Shown here: piece by piece, positions 26,820-35,532 of the stretch | Position numbering within the stretch: the first letter of the stretch is position 1 | Layout of the letters: each line of letters begins with the position of its first letter | Assembly: GCF_003385495.1 (NCBI RefSeq) | Contig: NZ_QNUH01000003.1 | Span: 1-64,000 of the forward strand | From: Chryseobacterium elymi | Lineage (GTDB): Bacteria; Bacteroidota; Bacteroidia; Flavobacteriales; Weeksellaceae | Reading direction: 5' to 3' | DNA: 64,000 nt | The notes under the pieces: generated by a model | What the model was told of the DNA's origin: nothing | The model's database searches: none | The model's input: the letters and a program-made list of their open reading frames with translations, nothing else | Position numbers and translations under genes: made by a program

Positions 26820-27860
26820 TTAGTCTGTCAGAGCCGCAATGACTACTGATATTTTCTTTTTTTTCTCAAGTTCTATGCTGCACTCCAGATATAATGATTC
26901 TGACAGTAAAGTTTCTCCGTTCAGATAGGCTACTATTCTGAATTTTCCTTCATCATTCATCACCGGATTATCTTCAATGATCATTGAAAAAGGGGCTTTA
27001 CTCATAAAATCATATACTGATCTTTCATCGTTCAGTTTCCCTTCTCCTTCTATATTAACCAGATTATACTCATCTTTCAGCGGATCAGTTTCTAATCTTA
27101 TTTTGTATTTAGGTTCTACAGGATTATTGACAATCGGAAAACTGCTCTCTATTTCTACCTGATAATCCTGTCCGAAACTCTGATAAATCCCAAAGAACAG
27201 AGTTCTGATGAAATAATCATCTTTTAAATAAAGATTTATCGCATCAGGTTCATTTATTACTTTTTCTATCTTTTTGCAGTAATTGTCTACTGTTTCTCCT
27301 TCAAATTCTTTGTAAAGTTCTTCCTTTACGACCGGCCATCTCTCTTGAAATACTGAAAGGTTTTCTACCGTATTAAATTTCCCCTGCTCGTCTACACTAA
27401 TCTGCAGCGGATATAAAACCTTAGATGTTTTATAAGCGAGCAGATCGGCTATTTCATTGACTTCTTCTTCGTTAAGGTACAGATTGGAAGTTCTGTCTAT
27501 TTCAAAAAAATGAAGCTTATTTTCCTTTTTCAGCCAGCGTACTGATGTTTCGTATTTCAGTTCATTTTTATGGTCATTATTTTCAATGGTCACCGTAACT
27601 CCATATCTGCTGAATGAGTTCTCCGGCTGAAAGATCAGGCTGTTTGCATGCCCGAACTTTACCAGTCTGTTTTTATCCGTCACTGCCGTTCTGGGAAGAA
27701 AAATTTCTTTCTGCCCCGTAAGGTCAATCAGGATCATCTCCTTTACGTTGCAGTGATTATTATGAAATAACTTTAAAGCACCGGCATCTAAGTTGTACAA
27801 CAGGCTTATGCTTTTTAAGCTTTCTCCTTTCTGAACGGTATGTATATTAAATTTCTGCAT
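26820..27860 (-). CDS. LysM-domain protein of T6SS island
   Basis: A 346-residue protein with an N-terminal LysM motif (residues 3-48: FNIHTVQKGESLKSISLLYNL) and no signal peptide. The remaining 290 residues are unrecognised. A cytoplasmic LysM protein amid spike and effector genes fits the adaptor/chaperone or cargo-loading proteins often seen next to VgrG and PAAR genes. It lies between the lipase and the exported unknown, with 55 and 14 base gaps. Confidence 0.75.
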   Translation of the reverse strand: MQKFNIHTVQKGESLKSISLLYNLDAGALKLFHNNHCNVKEMILIDLTGQKEIFLPRTAVTDKNRLVKFGHANSLIFQPENSFSRYGVTVTIENNDHKNELKYETSVRWLKKENKLHFFEIDRTSNLYLNEEEVNEIADLLAYKTSKVLYPLQISVDEQGKFNTVENLSVFQERWPVVKEELYKEFEGETVDNYCKKIEKVINEPDAINLYLKDDYFIRTLFFGIYQSFGQDYQVEIESSFPIVNNPVEPKYKIRLETDPLKDEYNLVNIEGEGKLNDERSVYDFMSKAPFSMIIEDNPVMNDEGKFRIVAYLNGETLLSESLYLECSIELEKKKKISVVIAALTD

Positions 27861-27915
27861 AAAATAATCCTACCTCGTATTATCTGTCCTTATTTTGCTT
27901 ATTCATGGCAATCCA

Positions 27916-29331
27916 TTAATGGATTACTCTTACCCTGTCCGATGTAGGATCCATTCCTATACCTTCCCTTCTTGCAGACCAATGCAGGTATTTATTTCTG
28001 AGGGTTCTAAGATCATCCTGTTCTTTCATTTCCTTTTGATAGTCGGCATATTTCTGTTCCGGAATGGATGCTCCTCCGTACGCGGTCTCAACATCTTTAT
28101 ATCTTTTAAAAACGTATTGTTTTCCATCTGCCATTGCATAAGGTCTCAGACGCTCTTTCACTCTTAACAGCAACTGATCCGATGAGATAGAATAGCTTTC
28201 GTCGGTAAGTTTTTTTATTTTGAGTGGAAGTTTTTTTTCAACACCGTACTCCGCCATAAAATGTAAGGGAATATAGCTGTATGTCTTTTTCAGAAGTTTA
28301 CGTTCTCCTCTTAATGACAGATAAAATCCTGGGGTAATTGTAAGCTCGTCTTCCTTATACCATGCCTCATTGATAAGTTGCTGTCTTAATGTTTTTAATT
28401 TTGCACTGGTGGTCCATGAGGTTTCCACTTCTTCCCAGATTTCAGGCCCTTCTTCATAAGCTCCGCCTACATCACAGTGTACGCCGGGAAATATTTTTTC
28501 TATCCCTACACTTACGTTCGTAAGGTCAAAATTTTCTCTGTGCTCATTTTCCGCCACAAAATGGATAATGGTCTGCGCTCTTCCAATATCATCCAGCCCC
28601 AGTTCTGCCACATCATTATGGAAATTAGGCTTGGGAGAAAAATTTTTGGAATAGGACGAAACGGTATCATAAATCCCCAGAAATCTCACCTTCAGTACAT
28701 CTACTGTAATACCTGCTTCCTGTAGTTTAAGTCCCAGATGTCCCCATTTCGGCAGATCCTCGCCTTGTACACTGTTTCCGTCACTGTCCAAATGGGAAGT
28801 AACGGTCATGCCTTCATATGAAACGGTAGTGGTTTTAGCTTTATATTTTGATTTACCAATTTCATGAACAAAATTTCGCGCTGCGGCAGCACCACGGCTG
28901 AAACCAAAAACATCAAAAGTAAGAACAGCAATCTTATCGGCTTTTTTTGAGCTTTTAATATTCTTTACTTTTTTCACGATCTCTTCGCAGCCTTTTCTCA
29001 CTTTCCCGCGGATTCCTGTAGCTCCCGTTCCGAAGGCATAGCCAAGCATAGAATCTTCTTCTTTATCTTCGGTACCGATACCTTCTATGTAGATGCCAAA
29101 ATTTTTATCGTAATTATCCCATAAACGCGCAACATTACTCCAGTCATTATTATAACTGTTGTTATCACTTGGTTTTCCTCCGTTTTTCTTGTAGTCGGCC
29201 GTTTGTCCTCTTCTTTCGAGGGTATTGGTTTTGTTGTTCAAAGTTCCGTCAAAAAACATCCCAAGAGTAATGTCTAATACTTCCTCTTTGGTTATTTCCG
29301 GTGTATAATCTCCAAATTTATTATTGTGCAT
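27916..29331 (-). CDS. DUF2235 Tle1-like phospholipase, T6SS effector
   Basis: A 471-residue alpha/beta-hydrolase of the DUF2235 / T6SS Tle1 family, lipases that attack membrane phospholipids of rival cells. The nucleophile elbow is GFSRG (Ser145). An aspartate follows in FLGIYDTVSSY (Asp222) and a histidine in FPGVHCDVGG (His285), the usual order for this family. The start region LGMFFDGTLNN holds the family oxyanion motif. It has no signal peptide, as expected for cargo of a contractile system. The adjacent DUF2931 lipoprotein is the natural candidate for its immunity protein. Confidence 0.85.
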   Translation of the reverse strand: MHNNKFGDYTPEITKEEVLDITLGMFFDGTLNNKTNTLERRGQTADYKKNGGKPSDNNSYNNDWSNVARLWDNYDKNFGIYIEGIGTEDKEEDSMLGYAFGTGATGIRGKVRKGCEEIVKKVKNIKSSKKADKIAVLTFDVFGFSRGAAAARNFVHEIGKSKYKAKTTTVSYEGMTVTSHLDSDGNSVQGEDLPKWGHLGLKLQEAGITVDVLKVRFLGIYDTVSSYSKNFSPKPNFHNDVAELGLDDIGRAQTIIHFVAENEHRENFDLTNVSVGIEKIFPGVHCDVGGAYEEGPEIWEEVETSWTTSAKLKTLRQQLINEAWYKEDELTITPGFYLSLRGERKLLKKTYSYIPLHFMAEYGVEKKLPLKIKKLTDESYSISSDQLLLRVKERLRPYAMADGKQYVFKRYKDVETAYGGASIPEQKYADYQKEMKEQDDLRTLRNKYLHWSARREGIGMDPTSDRVRVIH

Positions 29332-29381
29332 CGTTCTTATTTATTTTTGTTGACAGACTGATTTTAATTTTATTAAGAATG

Positions 29382-30434
29382 TTATTCTATTGCACGTGAA
29401 AGTCTGATTTTTGCTTTTGTAACCGGAAGTTCTTCCTTTTCGCTCTTTAATGATAAACTCGCCCCTGTATTATCTGGACTGATTTTAATGATCAGGTCTG
29501 TATTTTTTTCTTTTCCCAGCTTCTGAAATAAGTCAAAAATTTCTTCTTCATCAAAAGAGTCTACCCATACACCATATCTTTTTTTATTCTTATCTCTCCA
29601 GTAAAAACCGCAAAATTTTGGGACAGCCCGTTTTTTATAAGTATCGGCTTTCAGACTTTCTCCGAAAAGGTTTTCCTGTTCTCCATTGTAATTGGTGAAT
29701 CCAAAATCTATCCATTCACTGCCTTCCGGCAAAATCACTAAGGGCTTCCAGCTATATCTTTCTCTGTACGTTTCATAAATATCCGGAGACGGATATCCTT
29801 CCTTTTCTATTTTAGCTCTGATCTCGGGTTTAAATGTTTCATAAGACGGATCTTTCAGCATTCTGTCTGCAAAACCTTCCTTCAGCATATACTGTGCGTT
29901 GTCGTATGCTTTTTCTTTGGTAATAATAGTATCATGAGCCTGAAAAGCACCTATTTCTTTCTGGTTTCCGGGACCATTAATCCATAAAACCACCTTCCCT
30001 TTTGGAGCAAGGCCGACAATAAAATTACTGTATGTGGTCTTTTTACCATTATCCTGGTCTATAAAACCTTTTTCAAAAAGATCTTTTATTTTTTCTTTAT
30101 CCAAATCCCATTTTCCGGTATAGAATTTATTTTCTACCAGAGAGTACCAGGTAAATTCCAGATTGTGGGGAATATCCATCTGGCTGGTTTCTACACTCAT
30201 TGTTCCGCCTTCATTTCCCCAGCCTGTATTCTGTGTGCCCCAGATGGCATCGAAGCTGTAGGTAAAATCATCTGCGATGAGGGCTCCTTTGTAAATTTCC
30301 ATCGGATATTCCTGCGGTGCCGAAAGCGTCCCCAGCCAACTGTATTTTTGTTCCATTTTTTTATTCTGACAATTGATTAATGAGAAACTACTTACAATAA
30401 AAAGAATTATAATTCTTAATTTACTTGTTTCCAT
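29382..30434 (-). CDS. DUF2931 lipoprotein, candidate lipase immunity protein
   Basis: A 350-residue lipoprotein of the DUF2931 family; the signal ends SLINC with the anchor at Cys22. The family stretches YSWLGTLSAPQEYPMEIYKG, WGTQNTGWGNEG and FCGFYWRDKNKKRYGVWVD are visible. Its first 14 bases overlap the stop of the 56-residue gene upstream, and the lipase gene follows 50 bases later. Lipoproteins facing the periplasm beside Tle lipases commonly neutralise them, so immunity is the best reading, but it is inferred from position. Confidence 0.8.
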   Translation of the reverse strand: METSKLRIIILFIVSSFSLINCQNKKMEQKYSWLGTLSAPQEYPMEIYKGALIADDFTYSFDAIWGTQNTGWGNEGGTMSVETSQMDIPHNLEFTWYSLVENKFYTGKWDLDKEKIKDLFEKGFIDQDNGKKTTYSNFIVGLAPKGKVVLWINGPGNQKEIGAFQAHDTIITKEKAYDNAQYMLKEGFADRMLKDPSYETFKPEIRAKIEKEGYPSPDIYETYRERYSWKPLVILPEGSEWIDFGFTNYNGEQENLFGESLKADTYKKRAVPKFCGFYWRDKNKKRYGVWVDSFDEEEIFDLFQKLGKEKNTDLIIKISPDNTGASLSLKSEKEELPVTKAKIRLSRAIE

Positions 30435-30591
30435 GGGACATTATTTTCTTATTGCTTGCCAAAACAAGGTTGTTTTTCTGTGCTTCCACATTAATTTTCT
30501 GAGCAATTTTTTCAACCTTTTCACCGACATTCAGATGATAAGAGTCTGTGACTTTTATCTGTATATTCTTAGCTGTTTTGATGATCGCCAT
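30421..30591 (-). CDS. VgrG-associated small protein
   Basis: A 56-residue basic, beta-prone protein. I start at ATG 30591, one base inside the gap after the VgrG stop (30593). Its short strands (IQIKVTDSYHLNVGEKVE, then INVEAQKNNLVLASNKKI) look like the needle repeats at the C-terminus of VgrG. It may trimerise onto the VgrG tip or act as a small loading factor. It overlaps the start of the DUF2931 lipoprotein gene by 14 bases. Confidence 0.65.
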   Translation of the reverse strand: MAIIKTAKNIQIKVTDSYHLNVGEKVEKIAQKINVEAQKNNLVLASNKKIMSHGNK

Positions 30592-30592
30592 A

Positions 30593-32524
30593 TCAGAAAA
30601 GTTTTGATTTTTCGGCACTGTTGAATTCTACAATTTTACCGCTCTGCATCGTCATGTTTTCAAGCTCGCTGAACATGGATATTTCTCCGGCTATTTCATT
30701 GGATGTTTCAGACTGTCTCTTGAATTCTTTTTCTATCATTTCGGTTCTGGTGTCGGAAGTTTCACGGATATCACCGGAAGCTGTCTGTACAATATCTTTT
30801 CCGGCTGTAGAGATAATACTGTTATTGGCAGAACTGTTGATTCCTTCTCCTGCACTGATCGAAATTTCTTTTCCGGCAGTAATGTTGATATTGTCCCCGG
30901 CATTCAGGGTGAAATTTTTAGGAGCTTTCATGCTGATGTTTCCGGCACCATCCATATAGTAGATATTTCCGCTAGGGTCCATGATCTTTACACTTCCTTC
31001 TTCATCATTCATCAGAATTCTGATCCCGCTTCTGGTCTGGATAGATTTCAGATGGTTATTGACTCCGCCACCTAAAGCTATTCCTCCGTGAAACATACCT
31101 CCCATCACGAAAGGTCTGTCGGGATGGCTATGGACAAAATTCACCATTACCTGATCTCCCACTTCCGGAATGGCCACATATCCTCTGTTCTGGGTGATCT
31201 GATCTGTTCCTCCTGCGTCAGGACTCATCATCCTTATAAAATGGGTTGTATCGCTTGTCTGCCAGTCAAACTGTACCTGTATCCTGCCTTGTCCTTCCGG
31301 ATCTGTATTGGATATAACGACTGCAGTTTGTGGTTCAGCTTTAGGGATCTTATATTCCGGTCTTGGAAGGAATCCTGTATCTGCTGCTATACCTGTAAAG
31401 CTTCCTTTATAATGTCCTATGGTGTCAATTTCATGTTCAGCTTCCGTGATCATAATCCTTGTGAAATAGGAAGTTTCATTGGAGTCCTGTTTCCGCATCT
31501 GAACATCGGCTATGCATCCCGGGTGAAGGAATGGAACGCTTGTATTTCCTGAAATGGAAAAAACGTTCACCGCTGCACTTCCCGAAGCACTTTTCTGTGA
31601 GTATTCTACGTCCAGATGGGTTGCTGCTTTGATGGGGGCTATCTGAAGTGCAGGGGTTTTGAAAATACTGTTGTTGTGATCGTAAGCTGTCTTTGCAATA
31701 TCACTTACATGCTGAATAGGCGTGGAACCTGAAGTAAGTTTTTCATTTTTATTGCTGTTATACCCATAAAACTGGGGCTTGGTATGAATTGCTTTCAGCT
31801 CAACCTTAATATCGTTGGCGCTGCTTCCGTAGGTCAGGATAATAGGTTTGTTCTGAGGCGGCAGTTTCCCGAAATGCAGGACTTCACCGTCATAAAAGAA
31901 CTGTTCACCATATGCTTCTGCCATTCTTGCCAGATAGTTGTAATGGGTTTCGTCGTACTGGCTGCTGTAGATGATCTGGGAAAAATTATTGGCATCGATC
32001 CTGACATCAAAGCGGCCTTTATCAATCCCCTGCTTAATCACCTCTTCAGCAATAATTCCTATATTGACCGGCTGACTTCCTCCAAAACTCTGAACATGAG
32101 AAGCTCCATCCAAAAGAATGGTTGGGCTGGATCCTGTAAGCACAATATTCCCCAGGCTCATTTTTTCCTGGCTGAATGCTACCCCGGTAATGATTCCTAC
32201 AAAGGTTCTCTCTGGACTGTTGTCTATGCCTTTATAAGAAATGACTGCAGTGAGGCGTTTTCCCAGAAATTTATTGGCTTCTTCCAGCGAATGGGTCTGG
32301 CGGTCTCCCAAAGTATCATGAGCCAGGGTTAATGTAAATTCATGATGACGCTGGGCACTCTGCTTAAGTTTGAAATGCTTATAAAATCTGATGATTTTTC
32401 CTTCTATGACTAAGGAAAGCTTAACCAGGCGGTTGATACCGGTATGATGATTTTCGGATACCCCGTCTGCATTCTGTGCCGGGCGAAAATTCGTTCCCTT
32501 TGATTTTTCAGGTGTAGTAGACAT
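30593..32524 (-). CDS. vgrG: T6SS spike protein VgrG (TssI)
   Basis: A 643-residue VgrG of the Bacteroidota type. The gp27-like base spans about residues 1-380 (LVIEGKIIRFYKHFKLKQSAQRHHEF; YDETHYNYLARMAEAYGEQFFYDGEVLHFG). An OB-fold gp5-like part begins near 400 (GRIQVQFDWQ, then YVAIPEVGDQVMVNFVHSHPDRPFVMGGMFHGG). The C-terminus is a needle of repeating short strands (DNINITAGKEISISAGEG). It forms the trimeric spike that the contracting tube drives into a target. No catalytic extension is evident, so toxicity should come from neighbouring cargo. Confidence 0.95.
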   Translation of the reverse strand: MSTTPEKSKGTNFRPAQNADGVSENHHTGINRLVKLSLVIEGKIIRFYKHFKLKQSAQRHHEFTLTLAHDTLGDRQTHSLEEANKFLGKRLTAVISYKGIDNSPERTFVGIITGVAFSQEKMSLGNIVLTGSSPTILLDGASHVQSFGGSQPVNIGIIAEEVIKQGIDKGRFDVRIDANNFSQIIYSSQYDETHYNYLARMAEAYGEQFFYDGEVLHFGKLPPQNKPIILTYGSSANDIKVELKAIHTKPQFYGYNSNKNEKLTSGSTPIQHVSDIAKTAYDHNNSIFKTPALQIAPIKAATHLDVEYSQKSASGSAAVNVFSISGNTSVPFLHPGCIADVQMRKQDSNETSYFTRIMITEAEHEIDTIGHYKGSFTGIAADTGFLPRPEYKIPKAEPQTAVVISNTDPEGQGRIQVQFDWQTSDTTHFIRMMSPDAGGTDQITQNRGYVAIPEVGDQVMVNFVHSHPDRPFVMGGMFHGGIALGGGVNNHLKSIQTRSGIRILMNDEEGSVKIMDPSGNIYYMDGAGNISMKAPKNFTLNAGDNINITAGKEISISAGEGINSSANNSIISTAGKDIVQTASGDIRETSDTRTEMIEKEFKRQSETSNEIAGEISMFSELENMTMQSGKIVEFNSAEKSKLF

Positions 32525-32629
32525 ATTTTATAAAGTGATTTGTGTTAAAATGTGTATATTATTCATCCAATCGGGAATTTTTGAAAATAAACAAAAATCC
32601 CTTGCCAGAAAGTAGTGTTCACAACAGGT

Positions 32630-32661
32630 AAAAAAAGACCGTCTTGAGGGACAGTCTCTTT
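32630..32661 (-). terminator. rho-independent terminator after tssD
   Basis: On the minus strand the stem AGACTGTC / GACGGTCT (one wobble) is followed by a T-run, 22 bases past the tssD stop. It would give Hcp its own abundant transcript, separate from vgrG. Confidence 0.75.
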
Positions 32662-32682
32662 GTATTTTGTACTACTCAGGAC

Positions 32683-33087
32683 CTAGCTCAATGGCCAGAA
32701 TCCATCATATAGTGAATTTCCATATGTAATGCTTTCTGCACTTATCACAAAGCTTACCAGCATACTATTGCTGTCGACAGCATCAAAATCCACTTCGTGC
32801 TGAATCACATATCCGTTTTCCCATTTCAGAGTGATCAGTGTTCCTTCTTCATGTGATTTATTGAATGTGACTTCACCACTTGTCGGCTTATATTTACCAT
32901 TCAGCAAACTTTCCAGAATATCAGATTTTTCAGTTGCTTCAATTGTTACTTTGATTAAAGCGTTCGATGGATCAGACGCTACACGTCCTGAAACATCTGT
33001 AGATCTTGATACGCTGTAATTAAGCTTTAACAGTTTTTGTCCTTCACCTCCATTGAATTTTAAGATTCCTCTTGAATTTCCTGCCAT
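32683..33087 (-). CDS. tssD: T6SS tube protein TssD (Hcp)
   Basis: A 134-residue Hcp-type tube subunit of the T6SS-iii form (MAGNSRGILKFNG, then SRSTDVSGRVASDP, GYVIQHEVDFDA, ending YDGFWPLS). Six copies form each ring of the inner tube. It is monocistronic: it has a consensus -7 element (33139-33146) and its own terminator, in keeping with the high level needed. It heads the island of spike and effector genes, with no sheath, baseplate or ClpV genes within the window. Confidence 0.93.
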   Translation of the reverse strand: MAGNSRGILKFNGGEGQKLLKLNYSVSRSTDVSGRVASDPSNALIKVTIEATEKSDILESLLNGKYKPTSGEVTFNKSHEEGTLITLKWENGYVIQHEVDFDAVDSNSMLVSFVISAESITYGNSLYDGFWPLS

Positions 33088-33138
33088 ATTCTTCTATTTT
33101 AATCATTAATGATTATACTATTCATAAAGTTTATCTAA

Positions 33139-33146
33139 CAAAGATA
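33139..33146 (-). promoter_or_regulatory. -7 element TATCTTTG of tssD
   Basis: A perfect TAnnTTTG on the minus strand, predicting a transcript start near 33132 and a leader of about 45 bases before the tssD ATG. No clear TTG is found at the -33 position. Confidence 0.55.
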
Positions 33147-33271
33147 TACTTCATGCTCTAATTTAAAAAGTTTTTAGTGAACAGATTTACATTTTGTAGT
33201 AATTCTACGACTTTTTTTCTACTTATATTAATTTGACATTAAAAAAATACAGTTCTTAGCTTTGTTTTTTA

Positions 33272-33565
33272 TCAATGAGAATGCATGTAAAAATGTTTAT
33301 AATAATAAGATATGATCATGATGACCAGGTTTACAGTGACCATGATCATTAGAATGTTACTGTATTTCCTTTTCTTATCTACAAAACTCAGGCCCAGGGT
33401 AAAAAGAAACAGGAGTAGTGTATAAACAGCCGGATACAGATGAAAGGCTTCTGAAAATCTGCCTTCAAATACTAATATTACCGCTCTCTGTGCACCGCAT
33501 CCTAAACATTCTATTCCCAAAAATTTCTTACTGGGACAGGTCAGCATAAAGTCTTCAATTTTCAT
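33272..33565 (-). CDS. DUF2752 membrane protein
   Basis: A 97-residue membrane protein of the DUF2752 family, recognised by the CLGCGAQRA signature near residues 20-28 and two following helices (TLLLFLFTLGLSFV and ILMIMVTVNLVIMIISYYY). Function is unknown. It follows the ene-reductase gene by 8 bases. Confidence 0.85.
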   Translation of the reverse strand: MKIEDFMLTCPSKKFLGIECLGCGAQRAVILVFEGRFSEAFHLYPAVYTLLLFLFTLGLSFVDKKRKYSNILMIMVTVNLVIMIISYYYKHFYMHSH

Positions 33566-33573
33566 TCCGAATG

Positions 33574-34626
33574 TTATGATGAAATTTTCGCTCTTGTATA
33601 TTGGTGCGGAAAGAAACAGTCTTCCTTCATTTCAAATGATCCCTGAACGGCAATATATGGATTTCTTAAGATTTCTCTTGCCACAAATATGAGGTCTGCA
33701 TCTTCTTTTTCCAGGATTTCTTCAGCCTGTTCCACCCTTGTGATTAACCCGACTGTTCCGGTTTTTACCCCGGCTTCTTTTCTGATCTGGGATGAAAAAG
33801 GAACCTGATAGCCATCAAATACAGGTATTTTAGCACCGTGGATATTTCCTCCGCTTGAAACATCTACCAGGTCTACGGAATGTTCTTTTAAAACTTCAGC
33901 AAGCTTTACACTGTCATTGATATTCCATCCGTTTTCGGCATATTCGGTTCCGGAAATTCTTACGAAAAGGGCTGTATTTTCGTTCAGCTCTTCGTTGACA
34001 GCATCAACAATTTCCAAAAGAAAACGGATCCTGTTTTCAAAGCTTCCGCCATATTCATCTGTCCTGATATTGGAAAGCGGTGATAAAAACTGATGGACAA
34101 GATATCCGTGAGCGCCGTGAATTTCTATCATATCAAAGCCGGCTTTTACAGCTCTTTTTGCTGCTTCTTTAAAATTCTGTACCTGTTCTTTAATCTCGTC
34201 AGCAGTCAGAACATGCGGGATTCTTTCAGTTGGGTGATAAGGAATAGCACTGGGTGCAACAGTTTCCCAGCCTTCTTCAACTGGGATCTGCAGATTATTC
34301 CAGGTGGAACCTTTTCTTCCGGCGTGGGCAAGCTGGATCCCTATTTTACTTTCTGAACGGGAATGGACAAAATCAACAATTTTCTTAAGCTCTTCTGCCT
34401 GCTGATCATTCCAGATACCCATACAGTGGTTGGTAATTCTTCCACGAGGTTCTACTCCGGTGGCTTCAACCATGATAAGTCCGGTACCGCCCTGAGATCT
34501 GCTTCCGTAATGTACAAAGTGGAAATCATTAGCCAATCCATTTTCGCATGAATACATACACATGGGAGACATTACCCATCTGTTTTTCAATTCTATATTT
34601 CTAAATTTTACTGGTGTGTATAACAT
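33574..34626 (-). CDS. namA: NADPH dehydrogenase, old yellow enzyme family (YqjM/NamA-like)
   Basis: A 350-residue FMN-containing ene-reductase with a TIM-barrel fold. Features include the early VMSPMCMYSCENGLAND, the catalytic-site stretch IQLAHAGRKGS, IHGAHGYLVHQFLSPLSNIRTDEYGGS and VDVSSGGNIHGA. The Cys in MCMYS matches the YqjM redox-tuning cysteine. It should reduce the C=C bond of alpha,beta-unsaturated carbonyls at the expense of NADPH, often as a detoxifying step. It is cotranscribed with the DUF2752 gene and divergent from cdd. Confidence 0.93.
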   Translation of the reverse strand: MLYTPVKFRNIELKNRWVMSPMCMYSCENGLANDFHFVHYGSRSQGGTGLIMVEATGVEPRGRITNHCMGIWNDQQAEELKKIVDFVHSRSESKIGIQLAHAGRKGSTWNNLQIPVEEGWETVAPSAIPYHPTERIPHVLTADEIKEQVQNFKEAAKRAVKAGFDMIEIHGAHGYLVHQFLSPLSNIRTDEYGGSFENRIRFLLEIVDAVNEELNENTALFVRISGTEYAENGWNINDSVKLAEVLKEHSVDLVDVSSGGNIHGAKIPVFDGYQVPFSSQIRKEAGVKTGTVGLITRVEQAEEILEKEDADLIFVAREILRNPYIAVQGSFEMKEDCFFPHQYTRAKISS

Positions 34627-34668
34627 TTTACTTTTTGATTTTCAATTTAATGATGAATAAAAAAAACA

Positions 34669-34699
34669 TTGTCGAAGTGATGAAAAAGAAGTAAATTTG
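34669..34699 (+). promoter_or_regulatory. promoter of cytidine deaminase gene
   Basis: TTG (34669-34671), 20 bases, then TAAATTTG (34692-34699), a full match to the flavobacterial -33/-7 consensus, 25 bases before the start codon. Confidence 0.7.
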
Positions 34700-34724
34700 G
34701 CCCCCTTTTTAGTCTTACTAATAT

Positions 34725-35207
34725 ATGAAAAAAGACATACAGATCAGTTACGAGCATTTTAAAAACAGCAGTGAACTGAACGATATAGAAAAAACCTTAT
34801 TTGAAAGAGCAATACAAGCCCGTGAAAATGCTTATGCGCCCTATTCGAATTTCCTTGTAGGATGTGCCGTCTTACTGGAAAACGGCGAAATTTATTCCGG
34901 CAACAACCAGGAAAATGCGGCCTATCCATCGGGATTGTGTGCAGAAAGAACGACTCTTTTCTGGGTGGCAGCCAATTTTCCGGATGTCAAGGTAAAAAAG
35001 ATTTTTGTCGTGGGCGGTCCTAAGGAATTTCATGAGAAAAATCCTCCGATTCCTCCTTGTGGAGCCTGCCGACAAAGTCTGATAGAATATGAAACGAAAC
35101 AGAACGAAAACATCATCCTTTATTTTTCAAGCATGAATGATGAAGTGGTGAAGGTACATTCTATTAAGGATTTGCTGCCTTTCTATTTTGATTCATCGTT
35201 TTTGTAG
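34725..35207 (+). CDS. cdd: cytidine deaminase
   Basis: A 160-residue zinc enzyme converting cytidine and deoxycytidine to uridine forms for pyrimidine salvage. The core is textbook: substrate loop YAPYSNFLVGCA, GNNQENAAYPSGLCAERTTLF with the zinc Cys and catalytic Glu in CAE, and the second zinc pair in PPCGACRQSL. Single gene with a consensus promoter. Confidence 0.95.
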   Translation: MKKDIQISYEHFKNSSELNDIEKTLFERAIQARENAYAPYSNFLVGCAVLLENGEIYSGNNQENAAYPSGLCAERTTLFWVAANFPDVKVKKIFVVGGPKEFHEKNPPIPPCGACRQSLIEYETKQNENIILYFSSMNDEVVKVHSIKDLLPFYFDSSFL

Positions 35208-35233
35208 AAGTGTAATTTTATCAATAGGGAATT

Positions 35234-35439
35234 TTGCTTCGCAAGTGAATGGTGAATTAAAGTTTTAAGAATCAAGAGCCAAGAATCAAGAACCAAGAGC
35301 CAAGATTCAAATACCAGACTTTTGTGAATAGTCAATTTTATTTTACAAGTGAATTGTTAATTTAAGTATTATTTTCAATTTTGTAGTGTCATGCTCATTA
35401 CTGATTATTTATACGTTTAAAAGTTTCCTTGCGAAGCAA
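35234..35439. repeat. paired inverted repeat, second instance
   Basis: Bounded by TTGCTTCGCAA (35234-35244) and TTGCGAAGCAA (35429-35439) with the same outward TGAATTT-like flanks as the pair at 1642-1893. The interior is unrelated and includes a short tandem array at 35267-35309 (AAGAATCAAGAGCC and variants). No coding potential is seen in 35208-35490. Confidence 0.55.
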
Positions 35440-35495
35440 AATTCACTATTCACCATTGACATTTTGCCTGTTCACATTTTTACTTTTTTGTCTTT

Positions 35496-35525
35496 TTGCG
35501 CAATAAATTTAAAAAGTTATCTTTG
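35496..35525 (+). promoter_or_regulatory. promoter of the cobalamin receptor operon
   Basis: TTG (35496-35498), 19 bases, then TATCTTTG (35518-35525). It lies directly before the riboswitch, so nearly the whole aptamer would be in the leader. Confidence 0.7.
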
Positions 35526-35532
35526 CAAAAAT

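Noticed and set aside
31784..32332. 182-codon plus-strand frame
   Set aside because: Antisense to well-supported VgrG; no domain or ribosome site.
21334..33087. Complete T6SS or a contractile injection prophage
   Set aside because: Only tube, spike, tip and cargo genes are present; no sheath, baseplate, ATPase or tail-assembly genes are in the window.
35267..35309. Possible CRISPR-like array
   Set aside because: Units are 7-14 bases, imperfect, with no spacers and no cas genes.
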